DNA from: Vibrio ulleungensis | GTDB taxonomy: Bacteria > Pseudomonadota > Gammaproteobacteria > Enterobacterales > Vibrionaceae | DNA length: 64,000 bases | NCBI RefSeq assembly: GCF_016900875.1 | Contig: NZ_JAFEUM010000004.1 | Location: forward strand, 310,001 to 374,000 | Direction of reading: 5' to 3' | In this document: positions 8,721 to 16,741 of the stretch, piece by piece | Layout of the letters: the number at the start of each line of letters is the position of its first letter | Position numbering within the stretch: position 1 is the stretch's first letter | Notes under the pieces: generated by a model | The model's database searches: none | Seen by the model: only the letters and a program-made list of their open reading frames with translations | Told to the model about the DNA's origin: nothing | Position numbers and translations under genes: made by a program

Positions 8721-10058
8721 AGCTTTACTCATATCGAATTCATCCAGTGACTTTCTAGCTAGATAGCGAAATGGTAGCATCTTAACCAACTCTTCAATTG
8801 GGAAAACCGCAAAGGCCCAAAATATTGACCCATCTAATCCAATCACGATTAATGCACACAACGGCAGTGAAATAACCCATTGGCCGGTAAAGTTTATCTT
8901 AAACACAGATGTCGTTCTACCAAGCGCTCTTAATACATGGCCATGAACCGTATTGTACCCTCTCACAATAGGCAAGAAGATGTACAAGGGTGCAATCGCC
9001 ATTAATGCATAATAGGTTGCATCGTCAAGATCGGGATAGATATGGGGTAACACCAAGCTCAATGCTGCAAACAATAAAGCAGAGAACAGCGAAATGACCA
9101 CCGCAATATCAATACTCACGTCGACGTTTTTGCGTAGATCACCCATTTGTCCTGAGCCAATCGCTTGGCTAACTGTGATAGCCGAAGAGTGCGCCCACGC
9201 AGTGATAAACTGTGTTCCTGCTCTAACCCACGGCATGATCAAAGTAATCGCTACATAAGCGCTAAGCGGCAACTGAGATAGGATCAACATGTAGATGGTC
9301 GCACCGGTTTGCAACATCGTCATGTTAGCAGCAACAGGGAATATCTCTTTAAAGTGATTACGCATATTTTGACGTAAAGACGCATCGAGTTTCGACCAGT
9401 CCAGCAATGGTGCGTGATAGAGTCTGACACAGCTCCCTAAAAATAGCATTCGCACAAAAATGGCAATCAAACTACCAGCAGCTGCGCCTTGAACACCCAA
9501 CCCGTCCCAATCACCGGTACCAAAAATTAACAGGTACGATGCTGCAACGTTAATGGGAAGTTCGAGTAGATACCCTTTAAAAGGAATTTTGGTGCGTCCG
9601 ACAGCATTAAACAGCGCGATCATTACCTGAGTAATCGCGTTGAATAGCACGATATACAATGAAACGTCGAGGTAGCGTAAAACTTCTGTGGTTAGGCTTG
9701 CATCGTCTGTCAATAAACCAATCAATTGACGATCAAACAGTTTGATCAACGCAAAAAACAACATCGCCACACTTAAGTTAATGCTCATTCCTGACCATAA
9801 ACCTTTGCGAAGCGAGTTCTCGGCTCCTGAGCCATAGGCGCGACTCAATACCAACTGAGTACCGTTGGCTAAAGCAATTTGAATGCCTAAGACAAAGAAA
9901 ACAATGGTACTGGCAATGCCCATTGCGGCTAACGAAATTTCACCTAATGGTGAAATAAGAAGGGTGTCGATCATTAGCATGGACTGCATGAGAAGCGCGT
10001 TCAGCGCTAGCGGCCATGCTAATGACAGATTTTTTTTAACGTAAGACTGAGGTGACAT
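8700..10058 (-). CDS. MATE family efflux transporter
   Basis: Inner-membrane protein of 452 residues with the twelve-segment MATE/NorM arrangement of two homologous halves. The N-terminal half begins with AWPLALNALLMQSMLMIDTLLISPLGE, and the second half shows GTQFITAWAHSSAITVSQAIGSG. MATE proteins export cationic drugs or metabolites against Na+ or H+. It lies 43 bp downstream of a FadR-type GntR gene in the same direction, so the two are probably co-transcribed. This suggests it exports something connected with the regulator's ligand. Confidence 0.9.
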   Translation of the reverse strand: MSPQSYVKKNLSLAWPLALNALLMQSMLMIDTLLISPLGEISLAAMGIASTIVFFVLGIQIALANGTQLVLSRAYGSGAENSLRKGLWSGMSINLSVAMLFFALIKLFDRQLIGLLTDDASLTTEVLRYLDVSLYIVLFNAITQVMIALFNAVGRTKIPFKGYLLELPINVAASYLLIFGTGDWDGLGVQGAAAGSLIAIFVRMLFLGSCVRLYHAPLLDWSKLDASLRQNMRNHFKEIFPVAANMTMLQTGATIYMLILSQLPLSAYVAITLIMPWVRAGTQFITAWAHSSAITVSQAIGSGQMGDLRKNVDVSIDIAVVISLFSALLFAALSLVLPHIYPDLDDATYYALMAIAPLYIFLPIVRGYNTVHGHVLRALGRTTSVFKINFTGQWVISLPLCALIVIGLDGSIFWAFAVFPIEELVKMLPFRYLARKSLDEFDMSKAEKLMYD

Positions 10059-10101
10059 GTGTACCGTATTACTACAAGGAATAAAACGGCTATTGCGTTA
10101 G

Positions 10102-10824
10102 TTAAGCAATAGCCTCTTCTAAATTCGACAAACGTTGGTTGTCATCCTTGAGTAACATTGCAGATGCATTGCGCGCGCGCTCTCCATCTCCGGCCATAAT
10201 CGAATTGTAAATATCGCGATGCTCTTCAATACAGAAGCGTCCGCCTTCTGCAGCTTCGTCAATAAACGCTTTAAAGATTGCCGACAAAATATTGCCAAAC
10301 GGAACAAAGAACTGATTCGACGTTGATTGGAAAATCAACTGATGAAACTGATGGTCGTTCTCACGCCACATGTCGTAATCATAATTTTCGGCAGCAACCG
10401 TCATGTTTTGAAATACAACAGACAGCTCTTTACGTTGTTCAGAGTTCGCATTACTTGCGGCGAGAGCACAGGCTTCTGGCTCAATCGCTTTGCGCAGTCC
10501 TAAAAACTGGCTTAAAAACGGTTTGGTATCTTCCAAATCTTGAATCCACTCAAGTAACTGAGGGTCAAGGAAGTGCCAATGATTGCGTGGGCGAATTGTG
10601 GTGCCTACTTTCGGCTTGGACATTAGCAAGCCCTTTGCAGAAAGAAGTTTCGTAGATTCACGCAAGGCAGTACGACTCACACCAAAAGAATCACATAGTT
10701 CGATCTCACTGGGAATTTTTTCGTTTGGACTAAGTTCGCCAGACAATATTTTACGGGCAATTTGTCGTGCAACTTGCACATGGATCTTTCGGCTAGAATC
10801 TTCCACAAGTGAAAACTGTGCCAT
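10102..10824 (-). CDS. FadR-type (FCD) GntR regulator, copy 1
   Basis: Protein of 240 residues. An N-terminal winged helix (VARQIARKILSGEL, PSEIELCDSFGVSRTALREST, KLLSAKGLLMSKPKVGTTI) precedes an all-helical FCD ligand domain. LGLRKAIEPEACALAA, the DHQFHQLIF segment and EEHRDIYNSIMAGDGERAR include the Asp/His residues that bind metal in FCD proteins. It is a clear paralogue of the gene at 11308, divergent across 483 bp. The MATE gene follows. A TTGTATTATTA site overlaps its likely -10 box, which suggests autoregulation. FCD regulators commonly sense uronates, gluconate or other organic acids. Confidence 0.92.
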   Translation of the reverse strand: MAQFSLVEDSSRKIHVQVARQIARKILSGELSPNEKIPSEIELCDSFGVSRTALRESTKLLSAKGLLMSKPKVGTTIRPRNHWHFLDPQLLEWIQDLEDTKPFLSQFLGLRKAIEPEACALAASNANSEQRKELSVVFQNMTVAAENYDYDMWRENDHQFHQLIFQSTSNQFFVPFGNILSAIFKAFIDEAAEGGRFCIEEHRDIYNSIMAGDGERARNASAMLLKDDNQRLSNLEEAIA

Positions 10825-10999
10825 GTTACACCTCTAAATACATGGGTTAACGTCTGCATAAGCCACTCTTGTGCTTAGATTGATTCAATCTGATATTGAG
10901 AGAAAATAAAATCAGCAGAAGGACTTACAAGAAAAAGAGCTGTCGAATACGACTACGCTCTGTGTCGCATCCACAGTAATTGCTTAGGAAACGACCCAT

Positions 11000-11029
11000 T
11001 AATAATACAATAAGATATTTATTTCACAA
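11000..11029 (-). promoter_or_regulatory. Candidate promoter and operator of GntR copy 1
   Basis: On the minus strand, TTGTGA (11029-11024), a 16-bp spacer and TATTAT (11007-11002). The -10 box lies inside TTGTATTATTA (11010-11000), the motif repeated at 12143 and 16742. Bound regulator would block the promoter. Confidence 0.5.
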
Positions 11030-11126
11030 GTGACATCGGTCAATAAACGACCAGATCTGGCAAAAAGCTTGAGTTATTAGGGGAAATTGTGAGAGTCATC
11101 ACCAAGGGGTCTGCCATATATAAATA

Positions 11127-11137
11127 TTGTATTAATA
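11127..11137. promoter_or_regulatory. Partial operator TTGTATTAATA
   Basis: Left half TTGTATT of the shared palindrome is intact and the right half is degenerate. It lies 180 bp upstream of GntR copy 2 and could be a weak site. Confidence 0.3.
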
Positions 11138-11265
11138 TATGTTACGAGTAGGTTGCATCAATGCGAGAAAAATAGAATCCGCGCACGCTTTAGCCACACT
11201 GGACTGAATAAGCTGTGAGCTATACTTGCTTAATGGACTTGTTGTATTGGTGTGCAATAAGGCGG

Positions 11266-11280
11266 GTGGTATAGTACCAC
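11266..11280. promoter_or_regulatory. 15-bp palindrome GTGGTATAGTACCAC before GntR copy 2
   Basis: Perfect 6-bp arms GTGGTA/TACCAC around TAG, 27 bp before the ATG. It contains TGGT...ACCA, the half-sites of classical FadR/UxuR-type operators, but is unlike TTGTNNNACAA. Confidence 0.4.
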
Positions 11281-11307
11281 TTAAATAATACATAAGTGTA
11301 AATAAGT

Positions 11308-12015
11308 ATGGCAAATTCTTTCAATTCAATTGCTGGCTCTAAACGTAGCCTACATGTGCAAGTTGCTCGCGAGATCGCTCGTGGTATCTTGTCTGGTGAG
11401 CTTGCCCAAGGATCTATCCTGCCGGGTGAAATGGCGTTATGTGAGCAATTTGGTATCAGCCGGACTGCGTTACGTGAAGCGGTAAAACTTCTTACGTCTA
11501 AAGGCTTGCTCGAATCAAAGCCTAAAGTGGGGACTCGTGTCGTCAACAGAGCGTACTGGAACTTTCTCGATCCTCAACTTATCGAGTGGATGGATGGCTT
11601 GGCCGATATCGACCAATTCTGTCAGCAGTTCCTCGGATTACGCCGTGCCATTGAGCCTGAAGCCTGTGCGCTAGCGGCGATTCACGCTACAGCAGAGCAA
11701 CGTATAGAACTGTCAGAAACGTTCCAACGTATGGTTGAAGTGTCAGAAGCTCCGGAGTTTGACCAAGAGAATTGGCTAGACGTCGATACTAGGTTCCACA
11801 GTCTTATCTTCAATGCGACTGGCAATAACTTCTATCTTCCGTTTGGCAACATTCTCACTACTATGTTTGAGAATTTCATTGCTCACTCTTCGGAAGAAGG
11901 TAGTACGTGTATCGAAGAGCATCGTCAAATTTACGATGCGATAATGGCCGGAAACAGCGATAAAGCACGTTCAGCGTCTGCCAATCACTTACTCGATTCT
12001 AAACATCGTCTATAA
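11308..12015 (+). CDS. FadR-type (FCD) GntR regulator, copy 2
   Basis: Protein of 235 residues, co-linear with copy 1. The winged helix (VAREIARGILSGEL, EMALCEQFGISRTALREAVKLLTSKGLLESKPKVGTRV) is followed by NFLDPQLIEWMDGLADIDQF and the FCD domain (LGLRRAIEPEACALAA, DTRFHSLIF, EEHRQIYDAIMAGNSDKAR). The recognition helices of the two copies, FGVSRTALREST and FGISRTALREAV, are nearly the same, so they may share DNA sites. Position beside a KdgM porin and a uronate-type symporter suggests control of oligoalginate or uronate use. Which copy binds which site cannot be told from sequence. Confidence 0.92.
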   Translation: MANSFNSIAGSKRSLHVQVAREIARGILSGELAQGSILPGEMALCEQFGISRTALREAVKLLTSKGLLESKPKVGTRVVNRAYWNFLDPQLIEWMDGLADIDQFCQQFLGLRRAIEPEACALAAIHATAEQRIELSETFQRMVEVSEAPEFDQENWLDVDTRFHSLIFNATGNNFYLPFGNILTTMFENFIAHSSEEGSTCIEEHRQIYDAIMAGNSDKARSASANHLLDSKHRL

Positions 12016-12035
12016 TTAGACACTCGCAAAATCCT

Positions 12036-12070
12036 AAAAACCGCGTCATAGTTAATGACGCGGTTTTTTT
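12036..12070 (+). terminator. Rho-independent terminator after GntR copy 2
   Basis: Arms AAAAACCGCGTCAT/ATGACGCGGTTTTT, 5-nt loop, followed by more T residues. Confidence 0.92.
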
Positions 12071-12116
12071 ATGTCTGCTCGGCTTAACAAAGATCTCACA
12101 TAATCAGAACCATCGG

Positions 12117-12153
12117 TTGATGAGCTGAAACTTCTAGATATATAATAATACAA
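12117..12153 (+). promoter_or_regulatory. Promoter with overlapping operator for the DUF294 gene
   Basis: TTGATG (12117-12122), an 18-bp spacer and a consensus TATAAT (12141-12146). TAATAATACAA (12143-12153) overlaps the -10 box and the expected start of transcription. The same 11 bases occur at 11000 and, inverted, at 16742. Confidence 0.55.
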
Positions 12154-12173
12154 ATAAATCGATAAGGGCGATT

Positions 12174-14039
12174 ATGCAAAACTCACTTTTTCCTAATATT
12201 GTGCAATTTGTCTCGCAAATTGTACCGTTTGATAAGATCCCCAAAGCGGCGTTAGAGCCACTGTGCTCGCACATTCAAATTATCTATTTAGGCAAAGGCG
12301 AAAGCATTGACCCTTGCGAGAACGAGCAAAGCAAATCACTGTATATTGTCCGTACGGGCTCCATCGAACAGCGTAAGCGTGACGGTGTACTTAGAGCTAA
12401 ACTTGGCCCAGAAGATCTGTTTGGGTTTTCTTTTCTAAGCGGCGAACAAGACAGCGACAACGATTACATTGCCAATGCCATTGAAGACTCGTTGCTGTAT
12501 GTCGTGCCACAATCTGCGTTAAAGAGCTTGTTTGTTGCGCATCCTGAATACGCAGAACATTTTGCTTCTCAAGCTCAAGTACGACTCAAATCGGCGCTTG
12601 ATGTCGTCTGGTCGAACAAAGAAAAGGGCCTATTCATACGCCAAGTGAAAGAGGTAGCTAGTGGCCGAATATCGGTCGTAAATGCTAACGACACCATACA
12701 AAATGTGGCTCACGATATGCGCGTGATCCAGCGCTCCCCTTGTGCAGTAGTGTATGACAACGACAAACTGGTCGGCCTAATCACCGATAGAGACATGACC
12801 AAGCGAGTCATCGCACATGGTGTGTCGATTGATCAGCCCATTTCTACCGTTATGACGCACTCACCATTGACCATTAAGCCCGATGATCTGGTGTTGCACG
12901 CAGCCTCAGTGATGATGCAGTTTAACATTCGTAATTTGCCCGTTGTAGAAAACAATAAAGTAATAGGCTTGTTAACGACCTCACATTTGGTTCAAAACCA
13001 CCGCGTGCAAGCGATATTCCTCATTGAAAAAATCAAATATGCGGAAGATATATCTAGCTTGGCCGGCTTCACACCAGAACGACAAGCAATATTCGAAGCC
13101 TTAGTTGAAGGTAAAGTAGCCCCTGAAGTGATCGGTAAAGTCATGTCGATGATTATGGATGCCTATACCCGCAGACTCATTCAGATAGCCATAGAAAAGC
13201 TTGGTGCACCTCCATGCGATTTTTCTTGGATTGTAGCGGGCTCTCATGCACGAAACGAAGTTCATATGCTGTCAGATCAAGACAGCGCACTGGTACTGGC
13301 CGACGATGCGACCGACAGCGACAAGATTTACTTTAAACATATGGCGCTCATCGTCACAAATGGTTTAGCAAAATGTGATTATCCATTGTGTCCAGGCAAC
13401 TATATGGCGGCGACACCAAAGTGGTGCCAACCATTGTCGATGTGGAAACATTACTATAAGAAATGGGTCTCAAACCCAGAGTATGAACGTCTACTCAATA
13501 TTAGTGTCTTTCTTGAAATTCGAAGTGTTTATGGCAACAAAGACTTTGAAACGACCTTGCGCGAAGAGATGCACAAAGCCATTCGAAGTAACCGCGAGTT
13601 TCTTGGTATTTTGGTGCGAGACGCCATTAACACTACCCCACCACTAGGTATTTTTAACAGCTTAGTATTGGAAAAGTCTGGTGAAAACAAAAAGACCCTA
13701 GATATCAAGAAATACGCTATCACGCTTATCATCGACCTCGCCCGGATCTACGGACTGTCTGCGGAGTGTGAATCGTCGTCAACCGACGAACGGTTTGCTG
13801 AAGCTGCCAAGAATGGCCTTCTAAGTGAAGATTCGCTGCGTAACATCACAGGGGCATACCAGTTTATTTTGTCGATTCGATTTAGTCATCAGCTAGACGC
13901 ATTAAAGCAAGCAAAGCCTGCGGACAACAACATCGATCCGAATTTGTTTGGCAGCTTTGAGCGAACACACCTTAAAGATGCCTTTAGAATCATTAGTAAT
14001 TTGCAGGATGCGGCAAAAGTGCGCTTTGGAAATCGATAA
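12174..14039 (+). CDS. cNMP-binding/CBS/DUF294 nucleotidyltransferase-like signalling protein
   Basis: Cytoplasmic protein of 621 residues. A cyclic-nucleotide-binding fold occupies about 20-130, a CBS pair about 165-275 (ISVVNANDTIQNVAHDMR and PLTIKPDDLVLHAASVMM), then a GlnD-like nucleotidyltransferase domain with GSHARNE...SDQDSALV (356-373) and the DUF294 C-terminal helices. The GS and DxD signatures are present, so the transferase may be active. The next gene overlaps its stop (TAATG). This pair is often found with acetate or solute:sodium symporters in proteobacteria, and here a symporter lies 2.1 kb downstream. AAGGGCG precedes the ATG. Its target is unknown; control of the symporter is one possibility. 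Confidence 0.85.
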   Translation: MQNSLFPNIVQFVSQIVPFDKIPKAALEPLCSHIQIIYLGKGESIDPCENEQSKSLYIVRTGSIEQRKRDGVLRAKLGPEDLFGFSFLSGEQDSDNDYIANAIEDSLLYVVPQSALKSLFVAHPEYAEHFASQAQVRLKSALDVVWSNKEKGLFIRQVKEVASGRISVVNANDTIQNVAHDMRVIQRSPCAVVYDNDKLVGLITDRDMTKRVIAHGVSIDQPISTVMTHSPLTIKPDDLVLHAASVMMQFNIRNLPVVENNKVIGLLTTSHLVQNHRVQAIFLIEKIKYAEDISSLAGFTPERQAIFEALVEGKVAPEVIGKVMSMIMDAYTRRLIQIAIEKLGAPPCDFSWIVAGSHARNEVHMLSDQDSALVLADDATDSDKIYFKHMALIVTNGLAKCDYPLCPGNYMAATPKWCQPLSMWKHYYKKWVSNPEYERLLNISVFLEIRSVYGNKDFETTLREEMHKAIRSNREFLGILVRDAINTTPPLGIFNSLVLEKSGENKKTLDIKKYAITLIIDLARIYGLSAECESSSTDERFAEAAKNGLLSEDSLRNITGAYQFILSIRFSHQLDALKQAKPADNNIDPNLFGSFERTHLKDAFRIISNLQDAAKVRFGNR

Positions 14040-14752
14040 TGAAGCTCTACAACAAACTGTTTCACCCTTTATCGAAGTTTCTCCGTGAGAGAGAGCAATA
14101 TAACCACAGTGTTGAATTGCCCAAACAGCTTTATGCGCTGTCGTCCTCGCCAGAAGTGACGTTAGATACAGAAGCGAAGTCGCTTGATTATATTGCACTG
14201 GATCTGGAGACTACTGGGCTCGACAGCTCAGAAGATCGCATCCTGTCGATGGGCTGGGTAGAAATGTCCGACAATCGAATTGACCTTCAAACCTCTAAAC
14301 ATATCCTTATCGACAGTAAATCACAGATAAAACCTGAAACTGCGGTGATCAATCACATCACTCCAGAAATGCTCAAAACCGGAATATCGATACACGATGC
14401 TATGGCTGCTTTTTTTAAGGCTGCTGAAGGTAAAGTGATTGTGGCCCATGCCACTGTGGTCGAGCAGCGCTTCATTGCTCGATATTTGGAAAGAAGCTTT
14501 CACCATCAAGGGTTGCCTCTTCTTTGGTTAGATACCATGTGTATTGAAAAGCACATGGCCAATTCATTAAATCGACCCGATACCGATGTGTCGCTCGGAA
14601 CGACCCGAGAACGCTATCATTTACCGGTTTATGCTGCGCACAATGCTCTTACAGACGCTGTAGCTACAGCAGAGCTGTTATTAGCGCAAATGAATCGTCT
14701 GAACAGCGCTACACCGCTATGTTTTGCCAAGCTATTTCGACTAAGCCAGTAA
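14039..14752 (+). CDS. DnaQ-like 3'-5' exonuclease domain protein
   Basis: Protein of 237 residues with an RNase T/DnaQ fold. Exo I is LDLETTGLDS (Asp55, Glu57), Exo II lies in VAHATVVEQRFIARYL, where Glu142 stands in place of the usual Asp, and Exo III is HNALTDAVAT (His201, Asp206). The first 45 residues are basic and not part of the fold. The ATG overlaps the stop of the DUF294 gene by one base, so the two are coupled. Such partners are annotated as PolC-like exonucleases, but they are not polymerase subunits and their substrate is not known. Confidence 0.85.
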   Translation: MKLYNKLFHPLSKFLREREQYNHSVELPKQLYALSSSPEVTLDTEAKSLDYIALDLETTGLDSSEDRILSMGWVEMSDNRIDLQTSKHILIDSKSQIKPETAVINHITPEMLKTGISIHDAMAAFFKAAEGKVIVAHATVVEQRFIARYLERSFHHQGLPLLWLDTMCIEKHMANSLNRPDTDVSLGTTRERYHLPVYAAHNALTDAVATAELLLAQMNRLNSATPLCFAKLFRLSQ

Positions 14753-14790
14753 ACTAACTGTCCCAACAAAAAGACGGTTAACTTCCAACG

Positions 14791-14825
14791 AAAAAAGCTC
14801 TTGTCTTCGACAAGAGCTTTTTATT
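14791..14825. terminator. Bidirectional terminator between exonuclease and kdgM
   Basis: Stem AAAAGCTCTTG/CAAGAGCTTTT with loop TCTTCGA, A tract upstream and T tract downstream. It serves both converging transcripts. Confidence 0.9.
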
Positions 14826-14871
14826 GCGAGTAACTAATTACCCTATGCGCTATATAGTGAGTGCGTTCAAC

Positions 14872-15570
14872 TTAGAAGTTGTACTTCACACCTACACGGT
14901 AACGCATACCGTGAGTTTCTTTAGTACCGTCGTTATTTTTGTCCCAAGTAACAACACCTACTTCTGCAAATGGGATCCAGCCGCTTTCGAAGCCGTTGTA
15001 TTCACCAAAGAAGTTAACTAGGTGATCGCTAGCTTTATCTTTGTAACCGCCTTCTTCTAGGTCTTTATACTCTAGATCCATACCAACTTTACCCCAGCCA
15101 AGTTTGTAGCTAGTTACAAAGTTAAGCTGATGGTAGTTGCTGTTATCGCCTTCTGGAGCACGCTTGTCACCGTAACGGTAACGTAGAGAAGCATCCCAGT
15201 TGTCTGTAATTTGTTGAATACCACGTAGGTTGTATTTGTGAGTTACAGCAGTGCCATCAGCTGAAGAATCGGCCGCGTACGCAGGTTGAAGTGTGAAAGA
15301 CTCACCAATTTTGTAGTTGTAGCTCATACCTACTTCGTGGCCATTGCTCACCATGTCAGTAAGGAAGCCACCGTCTTTATGTTTCCACTTTGCTTCTACT
15401 GAAAAGCCAATACCGTTATCAAAACGGTGCGCAACAGTAATACGGTCGCGATTTTTGTAGTCACCACCAGTAGTGTTGTACTCGTGACGTAGGTTAATGC
15501 TGGTTGCTGATACTGCTGTGGCTGCAATCATAGTAGCGACTGCAATTGATACTTTTGAGAGCTTGTTCAT
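14872..15570 (-). CDS. kdgM: KdgM family oligouronate-specific outer-membrane porin
   Basis: Outer-membrane channel of 232 residues. The signal peptide MNKLSKVSIAVATMIAATAV ends at about residue 22 (VSA). The mature protein begins TSINLRHEYNTTGGDYKNRDRI as in KdgM porins, has alternating amphipathic strands and ends in Phe (YRVGVKYNF). KdgM channels take up oligogalacturonate. Homologues in alginate-degrading vibrios pass oligoalginate, which fits the PL7 lyase in this window. The ATG at 15570 has AGG upstream and is preferred to the TTG two codons earlier. It converges on the exonuclease gene and its promoter lies in the long region to the right. Confidence 0.9.
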   Translation of the reverse strand: MNKLSKVSIAVATMIAATAVSATSINLRHEYNTTGGDYKNRDRITVAHRFDNGIGFSVEAKWKHKDGGFLTDMVSNGHEVGMSYNYKIGESFTLQPAYAADSSADGTAVTHKYNLRGIQQITDNWDASLRYRYGDKRAPEGDNSNYHQLNFVTSYKLGWGKVGMDLEYKDLEEGGYKDKASDHLVNFFGEYNGFESGWIPFAEVGVVTWDKNNDGTKETHGMRYRVGVKYNF

Positions 15571-15815
15571 GTACAAACCTATTATTGTGTTAATGTATGA
15601 TTTATTCGACGGGAGGAATGGTACAAGTCGCGTCGAAAAAGTTCCGTGATTCTGGTCACTGTAAATTTTTATTAAAAGGTAAAAACACCTAAACTCAATC
15701 TAAAAACCTCTTTAACCCACTATAGCAAAAGGATATTTAAGAGACACAACATATTTGTGCCACTAGGGTATTTGCTTTGATATTTGTGAGGTAACACAAA
15801 CAAAATTTACATTAT

Positions 15816-15826
15816 TAGTCATACAA
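15816..15826. promoter_or_regulatory. Operator-like site TAGTCATACAA upstream of kdgM
   Basis: Differs from the site before the dehydrogenase (TAGTAATACAA) only in one central base. It lies 246 bp from the kdgM start; the kdgM promoter itself could not be placed with confidence. Confidence 0.45.
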
Positions 15827-16147
15827 TTTTATAAAATCATTACCATATCCCCTCGAGTCAAGCTCCAAATACACTATCTTGTATCAATTTAACCAGAATG
15901 ATTCGTAATTGCGTATCGATGTAAGTAGATGTCATTGGCGCTCATCTCATCCAATAGAATCAGAACCTGTAAAGTCATACAAAAAATGAGAATTCAGCGC
16001 AATCATGACGACTTTACCGACAGTTCAGTAGATTTCAGTTAAAGCAGCCCCAATTATTAAACTTGTAGCACAACATCATTTTAATTGTTATAAATCAATT
16101 ACTTAAAATCCCTCTGAGTGATATGAATCATTTAGATAAACAGTATT

Positions 16148-16167
16148 TTTGTGATCTGCTTAATAAA
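16148..16167. promoter_or_regulatory. Weak CRP-like site
   Basis: TTTGTGATCTGCTTAATAAA has a perfect left half, TGTGA, and a poor right half. It lies about 15 bp upstream of the -35 box of the small-ORF promoter. Confidence 0.25.
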
Positions 16168-16181
16168 TCCACTCAGAAGGG

Positions 16182-16210
16182 TTTAACTTTTATTTGTAAT
16201 ACAATATACT
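16182..16210 (+). promoter_or_regulatory. Promoter with operator in its spacer
   Basis: TTTAAC (16182-16187), a 17-bp spacer and TATACT (16205-16210). The perfect palindrome TTGTAATACAA (16194-16204) fills the spacer up to the -10 box, so a bound repressor would exclude RNA polymerase. Expected start of transcription is near 16217. Confidence 0.6.
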
Positions 16211-16283
16211 TAGTTCCACTTAGTGAGTAAGGCAATAATAGATAGACTCATCGTCACTTATAGATAGGTACAACGCAGACAAG

Positions 16284-16415
16284 ATGAAAACAGCTATATC
16301 GAACATGTTTAAGTCGGTGGTCGTTTCATCACTGGTCGTTGCGGTTCAGCTGGTCATTGCGGCGTGTATAGGACTGTTATTTGTTTCGATAGTTGTTCAT
16401 ATCGTTGCTTTATAA
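16284..16415 (+). CDS. 43-residue membrane peptide
   Basis: ORF beginning MKTAISNMFKSVVVSSLVVA and continuing as one long hydrophobic segment to LLFVSIVVHIVAL. It would form a single transmembrane helix with a basic N-terminus. The ribosome-binding site is weak (only ACAAG nearby), which lowers confidence. It lies alone between an operator-controlled promoter and a terminator and ahead of the symporter. A role as a small regulator or partner of the symporter is conjecture. I do not recognise the family. Confidence 0.45.
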   Translation: MKTAISNMFKSVVVSSLVVAVQLVIAACIGLLFVSIVVHIVAL

Positions 16416-16537
16416 TTAGGTAAGAAATACAGACTTTAAAATTACGGCGATAATTCGCGGTAGTTTCAGACTTCCCCCCCAATACAATAACGGAAGAAAC
16501 TGGAGCAGTTATGCTCCGCTCGGTCCCTACGCCGATT

Positions 16538-16578
16538 ACGCCCACATGATTACAGGCCATGTGGGCGTCTTTTTATTT
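16538..16578 (+). terminator. Strong rho-independent terminator
   Basis: Arms ACGCCCACATG/CATGTGGGCGT, 9-nt loop, then CTTTTTATTTG. It separates the small-ORF transcript from the symporter gene. Confidence 0.9.
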
Positions 16579-16741
16579 GTAGTATTAATAGTTTAATGCA
16601 ATGTTCAAAGATCGTTATGGATATTAACAAAAACCACCCAAAACAACATACACCCCAGCAATAAAATACCTGAAAACCCTTGCTATCATTGGCCCTACGT
16701 TCAAGCCCATAATTTACGTGTCAAAAATCGATCGGGATCAC

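Larger units (their letters stand above)
10825..11307. promoter_or_regulatory. Divergent intergenic region between the GntR pair
   Basis: 483 bp, AT-rich, without a supported gene. It holds the copy 1 promoter and operator (11000-11029), a half-palindrome at 11127 and a different palindrome at 11266, all listed separately. Confidence 0.7.
15571..16181. other. Long kdgM upstream region
   Basis: AT-rich, without a supported ORF. It contains the operator-like site at 15816 and an imperfect inverted repeat, CCCTCTGAGTG (about 16111) with CACTCAGAAGGG (about 16172), that brackets the CRP-like sequence before the small-ORF promoter. Confidence 0.5.
16217..16578 (+). ncRNA. Candidate short transcript with small ORF and own terminator
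   Basis: About 360 nt bounded by the operator-containing promoter at 16182-16210 and the strong terminator at 16538. It carries the 43-codon ORF in its 5' half. The 3' half has an unpaired run of seven C residues (about 16474-16480), an AATACAA half-site and a hairpin GGAGCA-GTTA-TGCTCC (16502-16517). A C-rich single-stranded patch next to stable hairpins resembles a regulatory RNA that pairs with ribosome-binding sites. A dual-function RNA is possible; expression is not shown by sequence. Confidence 0.4.

Noticed and set aside
15783-15800. CRP-like inverted sequence TTTGTGAGGTAACACAAA upstream of kdgM
   Set aside because: The half-sites are spaced too closely for CRP when aligned on TGTGA; with correct spacing the second half fails.
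15850-15890. TTGTATC near 15878 as another operator of the GntR type
   Set aside because: Only one half matches and the last base differs; the nearby site at 15816 is much better.
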